From assembly GCF_000968135.1 (NCBI RefSeq), contig NZ_FO538765.1:372001-436000 (forward strand): a stretch of 64,000 nt of DNA. Reading direction: 5' to 3'. The DNA comes from Magnetospira sp. QH-2. GTDB lineage: Bacteria > Pseudomonadota > Alphaproteobacteria > Rhodospirillales > Magnetospiraceae. Below the pieces are notes generated by a model. That model saw only the letters and a list, made by a program, of their open reading frames with translations, had not been told where the DNA came from and did not search any database. This document shows positions 50,600-59,626 of the stretch, in pieces (position 1 is the first letter of the stretch; each line of letters opens with the position of its first letter). Position numbers and translations under genes: made by a program.

Positions 50600-51844
50600 A
50601 TGGCACAGACAAAATCCAAGGACGCCTTCATTCAGCAACTCAAATCGCTGCTGGCCAGCCACCGCGCGGTCATGGAAGGGCGGATCTTTCAGCTCGATCT
50701 CTCGGCGGTGAAAGAGGACCTGGGCGAGAAGTGGGACAAGATCGCCAAGAGCATCGACCGGATCGTGGTCAGTATTCTAGATCTGCGGCTGTCCGCTTCC
50801 GATGTTTTCATGAAGCAGGACCCGACCCATTATCTAGTCGCCTTCGCCACCACGGATTCCGCCCGTGCCCGGCTGAAATTGGCCTTGGTGGCACAGGAAG
50901 TGGGGCAGCGGGTGCTGGGGCTGTCCTGGCACGAGAACGCGGGACTGGTCAAATCCCTGACCCTGGACGAAAACGATGAAATCAAGGTCGAGGATTACGA
51001 AGTCGACAAAAGTGCCATCGAGGAGACCAAGCCATCCGCAACGGCCAAGGCTCGCGGCGGTGCCCAACTGTTTCCCGGTCTGGATCATGTGGCGGAAGAC
51101 GAGGGAAAGATCGGCTTCATGTTCCGGCCCATGTGGTACGTCAAACGCAAGGTCATCACGACCTATCTTTGTGTACCCGCCATTACCAGCGAGAATTCCA
51201 GTTTCCGCTGCGGCTACAACGTCCTGCCCAAGCCCAGCGACCCGAAACAGATCGCGTTTTTGGACAATGCCACCGCCAAACGGTTGAGCCAGGAATTCAA
51301 GTCCCTGGCGCAAAAGAATATGGCGCCGTTGCTGACCATGCCGGTGCACTACGAGACCCTGTTCCAGCCACAGGCCCGCATTGCCTTCATCAAGACCTGC
51401 CGGGAGCACCTGGACAAGAACAGGAAACATGTGGTGCTGGAAATCGTCGGACTGCCCGAAGGCATTCCCTTTTCCCATCTTCAGGAAATTACCCAGGCGG
51501 TGCGGCCCCTGTGCCGTGCGGTGATGGGACGGGTCCGGCGCGGCGTGGTCAAGCTGCCGTTCCATCGCGAGGCGGGCCTGCATGGAGTCGGCATCGACCT
51601 GAGCGTGGGGGGCCATTCCGAAGACACGATTATTCAGGAATTCGATGCCTTCGTTTCCGTCGCGGCGGAAAACGACCTGCATACCTACGTGCATGGGATC
51701 GGATCACTGGCCCAGAGCACGGCGGCGGTCTGCGCCGGGTTCGACTATGTGGACGGCTATGCCATCGCCAACGTGGCCGACGCGGCCCGGGATATCGAAG
51801 TCTACGATATCCGCGATCCCTACAAGAAACGGCTGGATCGTTGA
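50600..51844 (+). CDS. Degenerate EAL-like protein
   Basis: This 414-residue protein starts at 50600 (MAQTKSKDAFIQQLKSLLAS). The N-terminal half is helical and unrecognised. The C-terminal half has the EAL-like pattern VHYETLFQPQARIAFIKTCR, KHVVLEIVGLPEGIPFSHLQ, GVGIDLSVGG, NDLHTYVHGIGSLAQ and FDYVDGYAIAN, but the metal-binding EAL, DDFGTG and KxD motifs are replaced. It is probably a non-catalytic cyclic di-GMP or protein-binding module. Lies between the two kinases of the cluster. Confidence 0.75.
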   Translation: MAQTKSKDAFIQQLKSLLASHRAVMEGRIFQLDLSAVKEDLGEKWDKIAKSIDRIVVSILDLRLSASDVFMKQDPTHYLVAFATTDSARARLKLALVAQEVGQRVLGLSWHENAGLVKSLTLDENDEIKVEDYEVDKSAIEETKPSATAKARGGAQLFPGLDHVAEDEGKIGFMFRPMWYVKRKVITTYLCVPAITSENSSFRCGYNVLPKPSDPKQIAFLDNATAKRLSQEFKSLAQKNMAPLLTMPVHYETLFQPQARIAFIKTCREHLDKNRKHVVLEIVGLPEGIPFSHLQEITQAVRPLCRAVMGRVRRGVVKLPFHREAGLHGVGIDLSVGGHSEDTIIQEFDAFVSVAAENDLHTYVHGIGSLAQSTAAVCAGFDYVDGYAIANVADAARDIEVYDIRDPYKKRLDR

Positions 51845-51852
51845 GCTTGGTA

Positions 51853-52215
51853 CTACAGTAGTTCGTTGACCACGGCCATCAGGTCCTCGTCGGTGAAGGG
51901 CTTCACCACGACGCTGGTGGCGCCGTATTCCTTGGATAATTCCAGGAAGTCCAGGTTGCGGGTCCGCCCACCGCCTGAAATGGCAATTACCGGCAGGTTG
52001 GGGGCATCCGCCTTGAGTTCGGAGATGGTCTCGATGCCTTCCTTGCGCGGCATGATGATATCGGTGATCACCAGATCCACTTTGTTGTCACGGAACACCG
52101 CCAGGCCTTCTTCTCCGTTGGCGGCTTCGAGAACCACATGGCCTTCGCTCTCGAGAATCTCTTGAATGGTGAAACGGGCCAGTTCTTCATCGTCGATGAC
52201 TAAGATGGTTGCCAT
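51853..52215 (-). CDS. CheY-like single-domain response regulator
   Basis: This 120-residue receiver has the acidic pocket LVIDDEE, the phospho-acceptor Asp in LVITDIIMPRKEG, the Ser in VIAISGGGR and the Lys in VVVKPFTDED. No output domain. It lies 9 bp downstream of the MASE1 kinase and is its probable target. Confidence 0.95.
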   Translation of the reverse strand: MATILVIDDEELARFTIQEILESEGHVVLEAANGEEGLAVFRDNKVDLVITDIIMPRKEGIETISELKADAPNLPVIAISGGGRTRNLDFLELSKEYGATSVVVKPFTDEDLMAVVNELL

Positions 52216-52224
52216 GGTTGTCCT

Positions 52225-54690
52225 CTATTCGCCGGTTTTTGTTGTTCTCGGAATTAGTATATCAAAAATCGCCCCCTTGCCGACTTCACTTTCCACTGTA
52301 ATAGCCCCACCGTGTTTGGCGATGACCCCATAAGCCATGGATAGGCCAAGGCCGGTGCCTTCACCCACTGCCTTGGTGGTGAAGAAGGGATCGAACAGGC
52401 GCTGCAGGATCTCTTCGGACATGCCGCAACCGTTATCGGATACGGCAATCCGGACGTAGTTACCCGGGGACAGGTCCGTTGTGCGGCTGTGGTGTTCCGG
52501 CCCCATGGTCATGGAGTTCACATTGAATCTGATTTCTCCCACATTACCCGCTATGGCATCCACGGCATTGGTGGCCAGATTGATCAGTACCGTTTCCAAC
52601 TGCGAGACATCGGCCTCGATCAGACTGTTGTCGGGATCCAGGTCCGCCTGAACCGTGACTGTCGATGGCAGGGTCGATTGCAGCAGCTTCACGGTGTCTC
52701 GAACCAGGTCGTTGACCGCAATCACCTTGAACTCCGATTCCTGGTCGTCCCGTCGGCTGAATGCCAGGATCTGGGAAATCAGCTTCTTGGCGATATTGGC
52801 GGCCTCGATCACCTTTGCCAGGCGCGCCTTGTCGCGGCTGTCATTGGGGAGTTGCTTGAGGGTCAGGCCGGTCAGGGCGATGATCGGCAGCAGCATGTTG
52901 TTCACGTCATGGGCGATGCCGCCGGCCAAATTGCCCACGGCTTCCATTTTTTGGGCTTGGCGGACCGTCTTCTCGGCCTCGATGCGCTCGGTAATGTCGG
53001 TGAAAGAAGTGACACCGCCGATAATTGCGTCATCTTTTTTGATGGGTTGGACCGCGTAACGGACCCGCAAGGGCGTGCCGTCGGCTTTCCAAAACACCTC
53101 GTTTTCGATGGTGATGGAGCGCCCTTCGCGTACCGCCCGCAGAGCATGGCAGTCGGATTTCCGCATGAGGGCGCCATCGGCATTCGTATGGTGGATGAGT
53201 TCATGCATGGACTGCCCGACCAGCTTCTCCGGGCCTTCGTATCCCAGGAGGTGGGCCGCGGCGGGATTGGCCAGAGTACAGATCCCGTCGGTGTCGATGG
53301 CATAGATACCATCGCTGGTGCTGGCCAGGACCATGCTCAGCATTTCCTCGCTCTCTTTTAAGTCTTGGTCCGTCTTCTTTTTTTGGCTGATGTCGGTGGC
53401 GACTTCCATGCGCACATAGCGACCGTCCAGCCATTCAATGGCACGATCCCGGCAGTCGAGCCAATTGCCGGTAATGGTGTTCTGGAATTCCCAAACATAG
53501 GTGGGAGCGGGGGTTCCATCCGCATTCAGCAAGTACTTGTTGGTACAGAAATCACAAGGTCCGGTCTGGCCCTGTTGCAGAACTTTCCAGCAGGTCTGCC
53601 GTTCCACGTCCCCAAACAGGCGCCGGGCGGAGTCGTTCAGGAACAGCAGTTCATAGGTCTCCATGTCGGCCACATAGACAACGGCATCCAGGCTGTTCAT
53701 GACCCGGCGGAAGCGGTTCTCGGATTCCACGGCCTGACGATGAGCCTCTTCATCCACGCGGGCCTCGGCCAATTGGTCACGGGCCCGGTTGCGCTCGGCC
53801 AGGCCCGCCGCCAGGGTCATCACCGAAAGCGACATGACACCAATGAAGAATTGCACCTGGATCAGGGCCAGATTGATGTCGTCGCTGAAAAACGGGCCGG
53901 TTCGTAAGGAAGTGGCGACAATGGCGAAGGCGGCCACCACGGCCACGCAGAAAAACGCAAACCAGTCCTGCAAGCGCGTGGCGGCCCATAGGGTGACCGG
54001 GATCAGGGCAAAGACAAAAGAGCCATGGAAGGGGTTGTCTTCCCGCATGCCAAAGGCCAGGGCGGCGATAAGCACCAGCAAGGAGAAGGCGGCCAGGCTT
54101 TCGCCTCGGTTGTCCCATCGGTTTGCGCCTTCCCCGGGGAAGGCCAGACTGAGAATCAGCGGGGCCAGGACGACCACCCCGACCGCATCGCCGGTCCACC
54201 AGGTCACGAAGGTATAGGCGTAGTTTTCCCAGGGCAGGAAGCCTGCAACGGCGAGTCCGGTGACACCGAACAGGGCGCTGATGAACTGCCCGAAGACCAC
54301 CGCGATCCAGAAAAAATGCAGCAGGTTGCTCAGTTCGCCAAACGGGTGGGTGGTTCCGGTGAGCCGCCGCACCGCCCAGGCGGCCCCGACCGTGGACAGC
54401 ACATCGCCCAGTCCGTTGGCGCTGGCCGAGCCAAGGGCGGCCAGAAGGGTAGCGAGCGATTGCATGTCGAGATAGGCCCAGGCATTGCCTGCAAAGGCTC
54501 CCAGGAACACGCCGGGCCAGATCCGGGGCCCCCTGATCATGGCCCAGGCGAACATGATCCCCGATGGGAGCCAGACGGCGGTGACATTGCCAGGTGGAAT
54601 GGCGAGGGTCTGGCCGATCCGTGCGGTGACGACGTAGGCCGTCGCCACGGCCAAGATTTCGAGTAAGCTTCTATCGACCCTCAGACCCAT
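52225..54690 (-). CDS. MASE1-PAS-PAS histidine kinase
   Basis: This 821-residue membrane kinase has an N-terminal MASE1 sensor with about eight helices ([20 protein letters not shown] through residue 300). Two PAS domains follow (about 325-445 and 455-580; the first has a CDFC pair in [11 protein letters not shown]). The kinase core has the His in [14 protein letters not shown] box [10 protein letters not shown]1 VSDNGCGMS and G2 [11 protein letters not shown]. The start is ATG 54690, with AGGTG upstream. The CheY gene follows. The transmitter resembles that of the NMT1 kinase at 46831, so the two probably share ancestry. Confidence 0.95.
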   Translation of the reverse strand: MGLRVDRSLLEILAVATAYVVTARIGQTLAIPPGNVTAVWLPSGIMFAWAMIRGPRIWPGVFLGAFAGNAWAYLDMQSLATLLAALGSASANGLGDVLSTVGAAWAVRRLTGTTHPFGELSNLLHFFWIAVVFGQFISALFGVTGLAVAGFLPWENYAYTFVTWWTGDAVGVVVLAPLILSLAFPGEGANRWDNRGESLAAFSLLVLIAALAFGMREDNPFHGSFVFALIPVTLWAATRLQDWFAFFCVAVVAAFAIVATSLRTGPFFSDDINLALIQVQFFIGVMSLSVMTLAAGLAERNRARDQLAEARVDEEAHRQAVESENRFRRVMNSLDAVVYVADMETYELLFLNDSARRLFGDVERQTCWKVLQQGQTGPCDFCTNKYLLNADGTPAPTYVWEFQNTITGNWLDCRDRAIEWLDGRYVRMEVATDISQKKKTDQDLKESEEMLSMVLASTSDGIYAIDTDGICTLANPAAAHLLGYEGPEKLVGQSMHELIHHTNADGALMRKSDCHALRAVREGRSITIENEVFWKADGTPLRVRYAVQPIKKDDAIIGGVTSFTDITERIEAEKTVRQAQKMEAVGNLAGGIAHDVNNMLLPIIALTGLTLKQLPNDSRDKARLAKVIEAANIAKKLISQILAFSRRDDQESEFKVIAVNDLVRDTVKLLQSTLPSTVTVQADLDPDNSLIEADVSQLETVLINLATNAVDAIAGNVGEIRFNVNSMTMGPEHHSRTTDLSPGNYVRIAVSDNGCGMSEEILQRLFDPFFTTKAVGEGTGLGLSMAYGVIAKHGGAITVESEVGKGAIFDILIPRTTKTGE

Positions 54691-54759
54691 CAAACGCTAC
54701 ACCTAACGAATACAGGGCCTTAAATTATACAGTTTTTATTGGAGGGATTGAAGCTGTGA

Positions 54760-54972
54760 ATGGTCTTTACTCTACTGAGCATCGTTGTCCATAACATTTT
54801 GTCGATTGGAGTATTCGCCTTTTTCCTGAAACAATTTTGGCCGATGATAAGGCGGAGATATTGGACCCGTTTCGATTTGATCCTGGTCATATCCATCGGC
54901 AGCACCGGTATACTCAACAAAGAAGTAAAATTCGGCATGCTGGTGTCCCTGTATAACAATCCCGCAAACTGA
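54760..54972 (+). CDS. Small membrane protein
   Basis: This 70-residue frame has two hydrophobic segments (LLSIVVHNILSIGVFAFFL and DLILVISIGSTGIL). GGAGGG is 13 nt upstream, further than usual. It may be real or a chance frame after the kinase promoter. Confidence 0.35.
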   Translation: MVFTLLSIVVHNILSIGVFAFFLKQFWPMIRRRYWTRFDLILVISIGSTGILNKEVKFGMLVSLYNNPAN

Positions 54973-54993
54973 ATACATACCCCCAAGCACTGG

Positions 54994-55410
54994 AATGACG
55001 CGACGTCAAAGACGGGGTGTGGCAACGGGTGCAAGAGCGGCACGGTACTCTGGACGCCAGGACAAAGCCATTCCAGCGTCACAAAGACCTGCGCTACTTG
55101 CTGACCCGAGCGGGTCGAGTGTGGTGTTTGCAGGTCCATACGAAGCGCGACCGCCGGGAGATCGACGAACTGAGCGAGTTGTTGAACCGCAACAGGTAGA
55201 TAACCCTTGCCCAGGGGCGGACTCGGTCACTGATTGCCAAGATTGTACCAACGCCGAACGAGCGTGAAGACGCTCTGTCGATCGACCTGCACGGGGATTT
55301 GGCAAGCAGCTTGGCCTTGGCAAAAAATAAAGGGAAACCGGTTATGACCACCGGTTTCCCCCAAACTGAGATTCAATTGGTAGCGGAGGAGAGACTTGAA
55401 CTGCCAGGGG
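54994..55410 (+). pseudogene. Large serine recombinase, C-terminal remnant
   Basis: After an in-frame TAG at 55197, the same frame reads RSLIAKIVPTPNEREDALSI, DLHGDLASSLALAKNKG and QTEIQLVAEERLELP. This is the typical tail of large serine recombinases (LIxRIVLTP...IDLHGDLAxIL...QxxMVAG). The part before the stop (RTKPFQRHKDLRYLLTRAGR, REIDELSELLNRNR) may belong to the same gene but is less certain. No catalytic domain remains. An IS30 fragment abuts it on the other strand. Confidence 0.55.
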
Positions 55411-56176
55411 GAATGGGGATCGCAAAAGAAGGCGCGCACAGGCAGGCTCTTGTGGTCGTAGAACTCGCCGCCGTTGTCCAGGGTGACGGTTTTCCGAGCC
55501 CGTTTGGGCGCCCGATTGAGCAAACCGGCCAGCGCCTCGGCGGTGGTGCGGGCGGTTTTGTCTGGAAGGGGCGCGGTGAGCAGCAGCCGTGACCGGCGCT
55601 CGATGCAGGTGAGCAGACAGGCCCGTTGCTTGCGGAAATGCACCAGATCGGCCTCCCAATGGCCCGGCTCGGCGCGCAGATGGGCCTTGGTCGGGCGCAT
55701 ATGGATCGGCATCCGGTCGGGGATCGGCGGATCGCGCCGCCCTTTTCGGGCCCGTCGTCCGCGACGGGATTTGGCCTGCGGCAACAGGCGGTGGAGCTTC
55801 CGCCGCCGCCCGTGGGGCCCGTAGATCCAGGCATAGATTGTCTCGGCGCTGACGGTATGCTCTGATCCTTCGAGCTTGAGCCTTCCGGCGATCTGCTCCG
55901 GGCTCTGTTCCATAGCAAGTGCATCCAGGATGTGGGTTTTCAGAGGGCTCAAGCGCTCGATCTTCGGCAGGCGGCGTTTGCGCGCCCAGGCCATGCGCTC
56001 GGCCATGGCGGCTTGTATCCGGCCCGGGGCAGCCGGTTTGTACTAATTCCCGGCCAATGGTCGAGGCCGAGCGGGCCCATCAACCGCCCAATGGCCCGTT
56101 GAGATTTACCGTCTGCATGCAGACGGTAAATCTCGCATCTTTCGTCCAAGCTGACGTGTGCATATCTCTGTCCCAT
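55401..56176 (-). pseudogene. IS30-family transposase, frameshifted and 3' truncated
   Basis: The N-terminal helix-turn-helix is in one frame (MGQRYAHVSLDERCEIYRLH, SQRAIGRLMG). A second frame has SASTIGREL. A third continues with MAERMAWARKRRLPKIERLS, SAETIYAWIYGPHGRRRKLH, the DDE core PGHWEADLVHFRKQ and VTLDNGGEFYDH. It ends at HSPWQ (55401), where the family continues with RGSIEN but another sequence begins. At least two frameshifts make it inactive. Confidence 0.82.
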
Positions 56177-56216
56177 AGCATTCCCAGCATACCTGGGTGG
56201 TGCACTTGGGGTCTGA

Positions 56217-56548
56217 ATCTAGGAGGTACACCCTACGTCTTCAGCGTGATGTTCTTGGACTATCTGCAAGACAAGTTGGCCACTGATCCAGCCTCCATCA
56301 AAAAGCAGATCGCCGGTCGGTTTCGCGACAACCTTCTCGGCGTCATGTACTTCTTCACCGTCGAAGTGAGCCGAGGCGACAAGACCCATGTTCACGGCGC
56401 TCTAACGGTGACGGACGAACATAATCCAATAGATAGCCAGAACGCCCTAAAGCATGGCCGCTACACTGCCGAGGCCATTGAGGGACGGCGGGCAATATCT
56501 GAACTGTTGAAGCAGTGCCGGGAGACGATGGGAAGTCTTACGCCGTAA
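56217..56548 (+). pseudogene. HUH-like replication protein fragment
   Basis: The frame carries FLDYLQDKLATDPASIKKQ, then MYFFTVEVSRGDKTHVHGAL with an HVH motif like Rep HUH sites, and ends RETMGSLTP. The N-terminus is missing at the IS30 junction. It resembles the Rep-like gene of element A in this motif. Possible internal start at ATG 56249. Confidence 0.5.
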
Positions 56549-56609
56549 GGGTAACATTACGAGCAGAAATCATTCTATAATGTTAGTGGAACGATGAAAG
56601 GGAAATCCA

Positions 56610-56643
56610 ATGAAGCTGAAGATGAATATGCTGATGGTTCTAG
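56610..56643 (+). pseudogene. Secreted protein, 5' part (interrupted by IS5)
   Basis: The gene starts at ATG 56610 with AAAGGGAAA upstream. Codons 1-11 (MKLKMNMLMVL) begin a signal peptide that is completed after the IS5 element at 57497. See the 3' part. Confidence 0.8.
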
Positions 56644-57492
56644 GCTCAGGACCCATAAAAGGGATTCCCAATAGTCGGTGGACATGATTCCCTTCCCTGG
56701 AATTTTAGGGAGGGGAAAGCCGATGCAGAGCCATCATTTCTGGTTGTCCGACAAACAATTCGAACGCCTTCAACCGTTGCTGCCGAACAAAACAAGAGGC
56801 GTCCCGCGCGTCGATGACCGGCGGGTGATCAGCGGCATCATCCATGTTCTTCGCCACGGCTTGATGTGGCGTGACGCGCCCGTCGCCTATGGACCGCACA
56901 AGACCCTGTACAACCGCTTCGTCCGTTGGAGCGAGGCCGGAGTGTTCGACCGGATCTTCGCCACCCTGGCCGCCGAAAGCACGGCCACCCATACGGTGAT
57001 GATCGACGCCACCCATCTCAAGGCCCACAGGACGGCGGCGAGCCTGCTCAAAAAGGGGCTGTTCCCCGCCGTATCGGGCGCACCAAGGGCGGCCTGAATT
57101 CGAAACTGCATGCCGCCTGCGATGCCGATGGAAAGCCCCTGATCCTGCTGCTGACCGAAGGACAAGTCAGCGACTATCGCGGCGCCGACACCATGCTCCC
57201 TGCATTCCCTGATGCCGACGACCTGATCGCCGACAGGGGATACGACAGCGACCGTTTCCGCCAGGCCCTGCTTGATCTCGGCATCGAGCCCTGCATTCCA
57301 GGTCGCTCGAACCGCAAAGAGGAAATCCTTTACGATAAAGCCCTCTACAAGCAGCGAAACTTGATCGAGCGCATGTTCGGTCGGCTCAAGGACTGGCGGC
57401 GTATCGCCACCCGCTACGACCGTTGCGCCCATACCTTCATGAGCGCAATCTGCATCGCCGCAACCGTCATCTTCTGGTTATGAGTCCTGAGC
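56644..57492 (+). mobile_element. IS5-family element (IS427-like), 849 bp, CTAG target duplication
   Basis: Terminal inverted repeats GCTCAGGACCCATAA (56644-56658) and TTATGAGTCCTGAGC (57478-57492) match with one mismatch. CTAG flanks both sides (56640-56643 and 57493-57496). Confidence 0.92.
56723..57483 (+). CDS. IS5-family transposase, two frames joined by frameshift
   Basis: OrfA starts at 56723 (MQSHHFWLSDKQFERLQPLL), with AGGGAGGGG upstream, and contains DDRRVISGIIHVLRHGLMWR and the first Asp in TVMIDATHLKAHR. OrfB continues with RRIGRTKGGLNSKLHAACDA, the second Asp in LIADRGYDSD and the Glu in LIERMFGRLKDWRRIATRYD. The shift lies at AAAAAGGGG (57051-57059), a likely slippery site, as usual in the IS427 group. 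It looks capable of making a fusion transposase. Confidence 0.88.
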
Positions 57493-57496
57493 CTAG

Positions 57497-57939
57497 CTGT
57501 CTTGATGATGCCTTGGCCTGCTTTTGCGGACTCTATGTTATGCATCGCTGAAAAATCGGTTGGTTTTGATTGGGAACAAGAACAATGGGTGCCCAAAATC
57601 TTTCGCACTGATTCAAAATTCATTCTTAGAACAGCGACAGAAAAAGATAAGGATGACCCAAAGCTTAGTAATCCAGGAAACTTGGCAAAGACGCAAATCA
57701 GTCATGTCTGGTCGATGTTTGGCGTGGGTTACCTTCAGGCTTGTCGGAGCAGTAAAGAAGGAATCCACTGCGATGCAGGTGTTGGAATTTTTAATTTTCG
57801 CAAATTGAGCCAAAGGTTCATCTTTGAACAAGGCCTTGGTATGCCAATGCTGGACCATCCTCAGGTCCATGAGTTCAAAAAGACCTATGGTTTCGTTGGG
57901 TCTTCAACTGTGGAAATCGGTTCCTGTTCCAAGATTTAA
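57497..57939 (+). pseudogene. Secreted protein, 3' part (interrupted by IS5)
   Basis: Joining 56610-56643 to 57497-57939 gives one 158-residue reading frame whose start is a textbook signal peptide: MKLKMNMLMVLAVLMMPWPA then FADSM. The mature part has DWEQEQWVPKIFRTDSKFIL and GYLQACRSSKEGIHCDAGVG, with four Cys. No family recognised. The precise rejoining shows the gene was intact until IS5 inserted. Confidence 0.8.
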
Positions 57940-57999
57940 GGAACACGTCCGTGCGGCGATGGGGGGGCATTACTTCATCGCCATAGTGGCAGGACTGCA

Positions 58000-58269
58000 T
58001 TAAATCAGCATTCGCAAAGTCAGCTTTGGCTGATTTGCGGGAACAGATACCAAGCGCCCATTATCTACATCAACTTTCAAACTGGGCTTCTTTCGCGCTT
58101 TCAGCTTGTTGTGTTTTACGTCATAGCTGGACACCCGCATTAACCGGCCCATTCCGGCTTTGAAGAGCTTTGAAGGCCCGGTTTGGTGAGTGGGCGTGAT
58201 GATCCTCACCGCCGATCGCTCTGATCGGGCGGTTTTTGTGGTGAACCTTTGCTGTTTGGGCGGATTCAT
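58000..58269 (-). CDS. Small basic hypothetical protein
   Basis: This 89-residue frame is Lys/Arg-rich (KHNKLKARKKPSLKVDVDNG), with a Ser/Thr N-terminus. No ribosome site is striking and no family is recognised. It is plausible as a small nucleic acid-binding protein but could be spurious. Confidence 0.4.
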   Translation of the reverse strand: MNPPKQQRFTTKTARSERSAVRIITPTHQTGPSKLFKAGMGRLMRVSSYDVKHNKLKARKKPSLKVDVDNGRLVSVPANQPKLTLRMLI

Positions 58270-58540
58270 CCCCTCAAAGCGCGGCGTTCATGGAAGATCA
58301 GGCGGACAGACCCACGCCAACTCTGACAGCCGCCCTCCAACTTGAATCCAATTTATGCAACCTGGCACCCTTAGAGAATAAAAACTCTAAATATTACATA
58401 AAAAATATTAGGAACTTAAATGCCACAAAAAAACATAAAATAAATATATTGCATTTATTTAAATAATGTGGCATCACATTATAATGTTCAGTAGAAAATA
58501 TATTGGAACCATTTCCAATAATATAAATTATCCCTGCACA
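58270..58540. other. AT-rich promoter region
   Basis: A very AT-rich stretch (about 58375-58530) with several TATAAT-like boxes and no gene. It probably drives the small genes at 58541 and beyond. Confidence 0.45.
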
Positions 58541-58816
58541 ATGAAAGTCAGCATGACCCCCCCCCTACATGTAGAGAGCTTCAACCTCGGGGTTGAGGCA
58601 TGTGGTCATCTGTATTCAGATGCCATCATCCAGATGTTATCTGGAAATAAGTGGGACGCCTACGAGATCTACGACCGACTGCGACGTTGCCACAATCGGG
58701 ACAAGTGCGGCAATGGCTCCTGCCTCGGCAGGATTGAGAGTTTGGCGAGCCAATTGTCCGGTTTCCCGCTTGTGGGCCAGCACAACGCCTATGCCGATCT
58801 GTTTGATTTTCGATGA
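58541..58816 (+). CDS. Small Cys-containing protein, paralog 1
   Basis: This 91-residue protein starts at ATG 58541. The core is FNLGVEACGHLYSDAIIQML, YEIYDRLRRCHNRDKCGNGS, CLGRIESLASQ. Its pattern of Cys and helices matches the N-terminal half of the next gene (C-x5-C-x4-CL), so they look like tandem paralogs. No known family recognised. 10 bp separate the two genes. Confidence 0.6.
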   Translation: MKVSMTPPLHVESFNLGVEACGHLYSDAIIQMLSGNKWDAYEIYDRLRRCHNRDKCGNGSCLGRIESLASQLSGFPLVGQHNAYADLFDFR

Positions 58817-58826
58817 GGGGATCTTC

Positions 58827-59315
58827 ATGAGTGTGAATATGGAAAGTTGTCAAATTGTCTGTGGGTCCATGGCTCAAGCTGGAATGAACGCCCTGGAAGG
58901 GCGTGACCTGTGTACGGCGCGGTCTATTTTTGACCGAATCAATCTGTGCATCAACCAAGGGAATTGTTCCGAGTCTTTTAGCTGCCTAATTGGCAGTTCC
59001 AAACTGGGGAGCGCCATCTTCGAATTCAAGATGAACGCCAAACCCGCAGGACTCAAGGGGGGGCTAAGCGAGCAACCCCTACCCCATCAACCGACACGTA
59101 AACCTATGAATATTTGGAGAATTCAAATGTCTAAGACAAATGAAGAAAGCATTCGAGACAGAGCCTATCAGATCTGGGAAAAAGAAGGACATCCCACTGG
59201 CAATGAAGACGCAAACTGGACACAAGCAGAGCTGGAACTGTCTGAGTCCCCGAAGGTCCTTAAGGTGCAGCCGGTCAAACGGCCATCCCCTCAAGAGCCA
59301 ACTCTCAACTCCTAA
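58827..59315 (+). CDS. Small Cys-containing paralog 2 with a DUF2934-like tail
   Basis: This 162-residue frame has GAGGGG before ATG 58827. Residues 1-75 contain VCGSMAQAGMNALEGRDLC, RSIFDRINLCINQGNCSESF and SCLIGSSKLGS, the paralog of the previous protein. Residues 101-140 have the DUF2934 signature ESIRDRAYQIWEKEGHPTGN, EDANWTQAELEL. A separate start at 59127 with GGAG 7 nt upstream suggests that the DUF2934 part may be translated as its own protein. Confidence 0.65.
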   Translation: MSVNMESCQIVCGSMAQAGMNALEGRDLCTARSIFDRINLCINQGNCSESFSCLIGSSKLGSAIFEFKMNAKPAGLKGGLSEQPLPHQPTRKPMNIWRIQMSKTNEESIRDRAYQIWEKEGHPTGNEDANWTQAELELSESPKVLKVQPVKRPSPQEPTLNS

Positions 59316-59329
59316 GAATGGTGAACAAC

Positions 59330-59626
59330 ATGTCCTTTAGTAGTTTCTCATCTGCACAAAAAGCCCCCAAAATTATCAACCTCGACGACAAGACCAAGGA
59401 CGCGCCGACACCCCCTCAGCCCCCCATAAAACCGGTTAAAATACCTTTACACAGGCTGCCTGACGGCAGTTGGAAATTTTCCAACGTCAAAAGAGGCAGT
59501 CGCCATGAAGCTGTGGAAGGCTTTCACCAACAGCATGATCAACCTGCTCTCGGTCCTGGACAACTTCACCGAGGGCACCAACGAACTATCGCTCATGTAC
59601 AGGGACGCCTGTCAGTCGGCACGTAA
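59330..59626 (+). CDS. Small proline-rich hypothetical protein
   Basis: This 98-residue frame from ATG 59330 starts MSFSSFSSAQKAPKIINLDD and has a Pro-rich stretch (APTPPQPPIKPVKIPLHRLP). Its last 40 codons overlap the next gene in another frame, so the true end may be different. Confidence 0.45.
   Translation: MSFSSFSSAQKAPKIINLDDKTKDAPTPPQPPIKPVKIPLHRLPDGSWKFSNVKRGSRHEAVEGFHQQHDQPALGPGQLHRGHQRTIAHVQGRLSVGT

Noticed and set aside
52489-53361. 290-residue plus-strand frame within the MASE1 kinase
   Set aside because: Shadow of a well-supported kinase gene.
54720-55139. 139-residue minus-strand frame
   Set aside because: Low-quality composition, no start context, overlaps a more protein-like remnant.
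55322-55362. Rho-independent terminator formed by GGGAAACCGG/CCGGTTTCCC
   Set aside because: It has a T-rich tail on the minus strand, but lies in the coding remnant of the recombinase and no gene on that strand clearly ends at it; kept only as a note in the tRNA-like finding.
55378-55402. A tRNA gene
   Set aside because: Only the T arm and acceptor 3' side are recognisable; no anticodon arm or 5' half follows, because IS30 sequence begins there.
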